Source: an uncultured Eubacteriales bacterium (lineage in GTDB: Bacteria; Bacillota; Clostridia; Peptostreptococcales; Anaerovoracaceae). Taken from it: 36,171 nucleotides of DNA. The position numbers were made by a program, and so were the translations under genes. Position 1 is the stretch's first letter, and every line of letters begins with the position of its first letter. The notes below the pieces were generated by a model that saw only the letters and a program-made list of their open reading frames with translations, was not told the DNA's origin and did not search any database. Location: positions 1 to 36,171 of the forward strand of contig URWB01000004.1 of the NCBI GenBank assembly GCA_900551415.1, given 5' to 3'. Below, one piece after another: positions 32,835-36,171 of this stretch.

Positions 32835-33638
32835 ATGGAAAGTAAAAAAGTATTTATCTATGCCAACGATACGGAAATGTCCGCGAAAATTGAAAAACTA
32901 CTTCGCAAAAAACTGGTAAAATCCGGTCTGCGCGTCTACGAGCAGCTGGAAGCCGATACCGCATTGATCATTTGTATCGGCGGAGACGGCACCCTGCTGC
33001 GCTGCCTCAGAAGCTGTGATTTTCCGACGATTCCGGTCGTCGGTATCAACACCGGACATCTGGGATTTTTCCAGGAGCTGATGCCGGACAAGATCGATGA
33101 TTTTATCTTCCAATATCAGCAGGGAAATTTCACTGTGCATTCCTACAGCACCGTCAAATCCCGCGTAGAAACCTCATCCGGCACGATGCGCCAGATCGCG
33201 CTCAACGAAATTGCCATCAAGGGCGTGCCGAACTATCCTGTACAGCTGAATATCTCCATCAACGATTCCTTTATCGAGCGTTTCAGCGGTGACGGCATCT
33301 GTGTCTCCACCCCTGCGGGCAGCACCGCCTACAACTATTCGCTGGGCGGCGCGATTGTCGATCCGCGTCTGAATCTGATGCAGGTCGCGCCGATCGCACC
33401 GATCAACACCGTTGCCTACCGTTCGTTTACTTCCAGCATCCTGCTGCCTGCAAATGACAAGCTCTCTATCATTCCCTGCGACGATGACCACCGCCATCTG
33501 AGCATCGTGGCAGACGGCTTCGCTGAAAACTATGAGGACATCCGTCGTGTTGAGCTTTCACTTTCCCGCAAAAAAATCAATCTCGTGCGCTTTGAGTACA
33601 CGAACTTTTGGGAAAAAGCAAAGTCCAAGTTTTTGTAG
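32835..33638 (+). CDS. nadK: NAD kinase
   Basis: Phosphorylates NAD+ to NADP+ in the cytoplasm. The 267-residue protein has the GGDGT motif (residues 49-53 in ICIGGDGTLL), VVGINTGHLGFFQE, the NE/D motif in ALNEIAI, and the substrate loop GDGICVSTPAGSTAYNYSLGG. I prefer ATG 32835 (GAGG seven bases upstream) over GTG 32832. The RluD-type gene follows 71 bases later, an order common in Clostridia, so cotranscription is likely. Nothing is unusual apart from a short N-terminus. Confidence 0.95.
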   Translation: MESKKVFIYANDTEMSAKIEKLLRKKLVKSGLRVYEQLEADTALIICIGGDGTLLRCLRSCDFPTIPVVGINTGHLGFFQELMPDKIDDFIFQYQQGNFTVHSYSTVKSRVETSSGTMRQIALNEIAIKGVPNYPVQLNISINDSFIERFSGDGICVSTPAGSTAYNYSLGGAIVDPRLNLMQVAPIAPINTVAYRSFTSSILLPANDKLSIIPCDDDHRHLSIVADGFAENYEDIRRVELSLSRKKINLVRFEYTNFWEKAKSKFL

Positions 33639-33709
33639 GCTGCCCGCAGACCTCATCCGCATCTGCATCCATCCACCTCAGGAAAATTTTAGAGAAAGAG
33701 AAACACTCC

Positions 33710-34780
33710 ATGTCGCAATTTCAATACATCGTAACCAAAGAAGATCGAGAAGCCGAACGTTCCGTCAAGGAGCTGGTTCGCGCCAATTTCACCTTTTCCT
33801 CCCGTCTGATGACCAAGCTGAAACAAAAGCATCTTGTCAAGCTGAACGGTGAGACCATGCAGTGGTGGATCACGCCGGAGGCAGGCGATATCATCACCGT
33901 TGAACTTCCCGAGGAAAAGAGCGATTTCCCGCCGGAGGATATTCCGATTGCGGTGGTTTATGAGGATGCCGACCTTCTGGTCATCAACAAGCAGCCCGGC
34001 GTGGTCGTTCACCCGACCAAGGGCAAACCCTGCCACACCATCGCTAACGGTCTGATGCAAAAGATGCTCGAGGAAGGTGAAAACTACAAGATCCGTTTCG
34101 TCAATCGCCTGGATATGAATACATCCGGGCTTTTGATCGTAGCCAAAAACAGCCACGCGCAGGACGCTCTGACCAAACAGATGAACGCGTCCGCACGTGG
34201 TCTGCATAAAAAATATAAGGCAATCGTCGTGGGCGAAATGCCCGCAGACAGCGGCACCATCGACCTGCCGCTCGGACGCCCCGACCCGGAGGAAGTCGAG
34301 CGCTGGGTGCTGCCGGTCGAGCAAGGCGGTTACCCATCCGTCACCCACTATCAGGTACTCGACCGCTTCCATGGACATTCTCTGGTAGAACTGGAGCTCG
34401 AAACCGGACGCACGCACCAGATCCGCGTCCATCTGTCCTATATCGGCTATCCGATTCTCGGCGATCATCTGTATTGCAACGGCGATCCCTTCGCCTATCG
34501 CCGCCTGCATGGCGAGCAGCGAGACAGGATGCCTTGCAGCACGCACTCCGCTGTTGATAGGAACGATGACTGCCCGCGCACCTGCGCTTCCGCTGCCAAG
34601 GATGGCGCGGCGCGCGGCCAAGGCGGCAAGGAGATCGTCTCCGATCTGATCGACCGGCAGGCGCTGCACGCCTTTTCCCTGACCCTCACGCACCCCGTCA
34701 GCGGCGAGACCCTGCATTTGGAAGCGCCCCTGCCGGCGGACATGCTGGCTGTGATTGCAAAGCTGAAGCTGAAGGAATAG
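33710..34780 (+). CDS. RluD/RluA-family rRNA or tRNA pseudouridine synthase
   Basis: A 356-residue enzyme that converts uridine to pseudouridine. An S4 RNA-binding domain lies at about 15-65 (SVKELVRANFTFSSRLMTKL), followed by the catalytic domain with VVYEDADLLVINKQPGVVVHP and the active Asp135 in FVNRLDMNTSGLL (HRLD is more usual than NRLD). Further on are ARGLHKKYKAIV and the GRTHQIRVHLSYIGYPILGD signature. Between PFAYRR and QALHAFSLTLTHP about 45 extra residues are inserted, rich in Ala, Arg, Asp and Gly. The start at ATG 33710 excludes 34 upstream in-frame codons that overlap nadK. The target uridines cannot be assigned from sequence alone. Confidence 0.9.
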   Translation: MSQFQYIVTKEDREAERSVKELVRANFTFSSRLMTKLKQKHLVKLNGETMQWWITPEAGDIITVELPEEKSDFPPEDIPIAVVYEDADLLVINKQPGVVVHPTKGKPCHTIANGLMQKMLEEGENYKIRFVNRLDMNTSGLLIVAKNSHAQDALTKQMNASARGLHKKYKAIVVGEMPADSGTIDLPLGRPDPEEVERWVLPVEQGGYPSVTHYQVLDRFHGHSLVELELETGRTHQIRVHLSYIGYPILGDHLYCNGDPFAYRRLHGEQRDRMPCSTHSAVDRNDDCPRTCASAAKDGAARGQGGKEIVSDLIDRQALHAFSLTLTHPVSGETLHLEAPLPADMLAVIAKLKLKE

Positions 34781-34790
34781 CAGAAGATTA

Positions 34791-34885
34791 AAACAGCCTG
34801 TATGGGACTCCCTTGCTTCGGTCTTCGAAGACTTTGGTTTCTTCGGAGGTCACTGCGGAAACACCATACAGGCTGTTTGTTTTTC
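34791..34885. terminator. Long-stem bidirectional terminator
   Basis: AAACAGCCTGTATGG (34791-34805) and CCATACAGGCTGTTT (34864-34878) pair perfectly over 15 bp, followed by GTTTTT on the plus side and TTTTAAT when read on the minus strand. The 58-base loop contains TCTTCGAAGA. It separates the RluD-type gene from the convergent minus-strand genes. Confidence 0.8.
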
Positions 34886-34982
34886 ATAACTGTTTCTTCC
34901 TTACCCAAAAACTTTTTAAAATACAATAGTTTTTACTGAAATTTCGTAAAAACTTTTAAAAATCGTTGACTTTTTATTGGAC

Positions 34983-35153
34983 TCATTTGTTTTTATCATG
35001 TTCTGTTCTCCAGCTGCCATAGGCTAGGATCGCAAAGCATGTGGTTAGACCAAATCTACGGGCAACAAACACCCCTGTGTGTATGCATTGTACCGTGGCA
35101 ATACAGGCGGATATAAGAAAGCCTGCCGTATAAAGAATAAATCTTTTGTTCAT
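34983..35153 (-). CDS. 56-residue hydrophobic small protein
   Basis: On the minus strand ATG 35153 is preceded by GGGGGGACGCAAA, a good ribosome site, and opens 56 codons: MNKRFILYTAGFLISACIAT at the start and GSWRTEHDKNK at the end. Residues 5-22 and perhaps 35-46 are hydrophobic, so one or two spans or a signal peptide are predicted. It lies 33 bases after the stop of the partial gene upstream on the same strand and ends before the shared terminator, so it is probably the last gene of that operon. No family is recognised. Confidence 0.6.
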   Translation of the reverse strand: MNKRFILYTAGFLISACIATVQCIHTGVFVARRFGLTTCFAILAYGSWRTEHDKNK

Positions 35154-35185
35154 TTTGCGTCCCCCCTATATGTTGCGCGTGTCTT

Positions 35186-36171
35186 TTACGCAGTCTTTGC
35201 GTCTGCATATGCAGCGACTACAAACATTTTTCCCTGACTGCTGTAGGCAAGCAGCTTACCGTCGCAGTCCACATCGAAGCCTGTATATTCTGCTTCCGGC
35301 AGCTGCATAGTGCTTTTTGTTTTGTCCGTCAAATCATAAATCACGACCTGCTTTTGATCCTGTATCATCCATACCTGATCCCATCTCAAATAAAGCTGCA
35401 CGCTGCCGTTCCTCACATCCGCGTTGCCTAAGCCGTAGGTTTCTTTGGCAAGGACATCATAGACCAGGCTTTCGCCGGTTTCATCTGCACAAACGATATA
35501 ACGTTCATTGCTCTGCACGCTCTGCGGGCTGAAACCTGCGATCGCGAGCTTTGCTGTCTCTTTTTGATCTTCCAGCTGCATCTGCACGATGCGGTTTTGC
35601 TTTTCTTCGATATAGGCAAGATAGCCGTCATTGATCCACAGGTCCATCTCCGGCATGCGAACGCCCTCTGCAATGACGTTTCTAACCGATCCCGGCTCCA
35701 TGTTCTGCACTGCAAGGATCGTCTTTTGTGCATCCGTTCCAAACCAGTACAGTTTGCCGTTCCACAGACCAAAGTATTTCGCTTCCTGCGGCAGCTGATA
35801 CTCCGTGCCCAATACGCCGTTTACACCGTAAAAAGAACGTGTGTCTGATTCTTCGCCATCGTCCCATGTCCACTGAAGCAGCGTATCGCTATCCACATGC
35901 TCACGATTGCCATCTTTGATGAGCTTTAGCGCATCTTTTGCTGATTTTTCTCCCTGTTTGCCCTCTATGATCTCAAATTCCGCAGCCGGATCTTCATATG
36001 CCAAAGCGTAGAGTGCAGCACCCTCCACAGGGGCAGATGCCCCCTCTGCTGCATCTCCCAAATAATAGATCCGATCGCCATCCAAAGCCGCTTGATACGG
36101 CTCTGCCGCAGCCTCGACCTCTGTAAACTGCATCTGTGCTTCGACGCTCTGAAAACCATCGTGCAGAATAT
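35186..36171 (-). CDS. Partial protein with propeller-like repeats (5' end outside window)
   Basis: At least 327 codons on the minus strand, still open at the window edge: the frame continues upstream of the first ATG (36133) through ILHDGFQSVEAQ without a stop, so the true start lies beyond the window. The visible part shows repeated strands ending in short aromatic turns (DGDRIYYLGD, NGKLYWFGTD, NDGYLAYIEE, RWDQVWMIQD, DCDGKLLAYS). This pattern is expected of a beta-propeller or DUF5050-like domain, often extracytoplasmic. No catalytic motif is seen. The C-terminus ends in AYADAKTA without an anchor. It is followed by the 56-residue ORF. Function not assigned. Confidence 0.7.
   Translation of the reverse strand, partial: ILHDGFQSVEAQMQFTEVEAAAEPYQAALDGDRIYYLGDAAEGASAPVEGAALYALAYEDPAAEFEIIEGKQGEKSAKDALKLIKDGNREHVDSDTLLQWTWDDGEESDTRSFYGVNGVLGTEYQLPQEAKYFGLWNGKLYWFGTDAQKTILAVQNMEPGSVRNVIAEGVRMPEMDLWINDGYLAYIEEKQNRIVQMQLEDQKETAKLAIAGFSPQSVQSNERYIVCADETGESLVYDVLAKETYGLGNADVRNGSVQLYLRWDQVWMIQDQKQVVIYDLTDKTKSTMQLPEAEYTGFDVDCDGKLLAYSSQGKMFVVAAYADAKTA

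Noticed and set aside
33608..33709. Upstream start for the RluD-type gene
   Set aside because: It would overlap nadK by 31 bases and add 34 residues before the S4 domain without homology.
1..36171. Prophage or large integrative element
   Set aside because: No integrase, phage structural or conjugation genes are seen; gene content is mainly housekeeping.

Overview
The window reads as a chromosomal segment of a low-to-mid GC Gram-positive anaerobe of the Clostridia. This is inferred from the tmk-holB-ricT-yabB gene order, spmA/spmB, a clostridial-type AbrB with a C-terminal Cys4 knuckle, ECF sigma/anti-sigma pairs, a VanR/VanS-like two-component system, and AGGAGG-type ribosome binding sites with frequent TTG/GTG starts. 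I cannot name the species. Apart from the first 7.4 kb it is mostly housekeeping DNA.

Layout. (1) 1-600: the 3' end of a 5S rRNA gene and its terminator, then about 500 bp of non-coding DNA with inverted and direct partial copies of the 5S end, terminator-like hairpins and three tRNA-3'-end-like ACTCCACCA motifs. (2) 605-7367: a MalT/LuxR-type ATP-binding regulator interrupted by one in-frame TAG inside a 24-bp tandem repeat, followed by a 1412-residue secreted surface protein. This block is poor in the CGCG words that fill the rest of the window. (3) 7672-11350: small membrane ORF, tmk, holB, ricT and a yabB/trmN6 methyltransferase, with a solo IS200/IS605-type right end between holB and ricT. 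(4) 11600-12710 (minus): spmB and spmA. (5) 12904-14838: small membrane protein, AbrB-like regulator, murA. (6) 14956-16880 (minus): ECF sigma factor plus membrane anti-sigma factor. (7) 17220-22564: nadE, response regulator, histidine kinase, then a second ECF sigma factor whose partner is an anti-sigma-like N-terminus joined to an M23/LytM peptidase domain. (8) 23154-30626: nitroreductase, a 1-kb non-coding stretch with a minisatellite, then a nucleic-acid block: PD-(D/E)XK-like protein, YhaM-type exoribonuclease, a CCA-transferase homologue with eroded catalytic motifs, and RecD2. (9) 30857-36171: PepF, NAD kinase, RluD-type pseudouridine synthase, and on the minus strand a partial secreted/propeller-like protein followed by a 56-residue membrane ORF.

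Two themes stand out. First, short tandem repeats occur both inside genes (regulator, histidine kinase, RecD2, M23 protein) and in intergenic DNA, and at least seven otherwise ordinary genes carry low-complexity insertions at surface-loop positions. Second, the TAG in the LuxR-type regulator sits inside a repeat unit whose length is a multiple of three. Loss of one or two units would restore the full reading frame, so the gene could be a reversible ON/OFF switch next to a surface-protein gene. It could equally be a fresh pseudogene.
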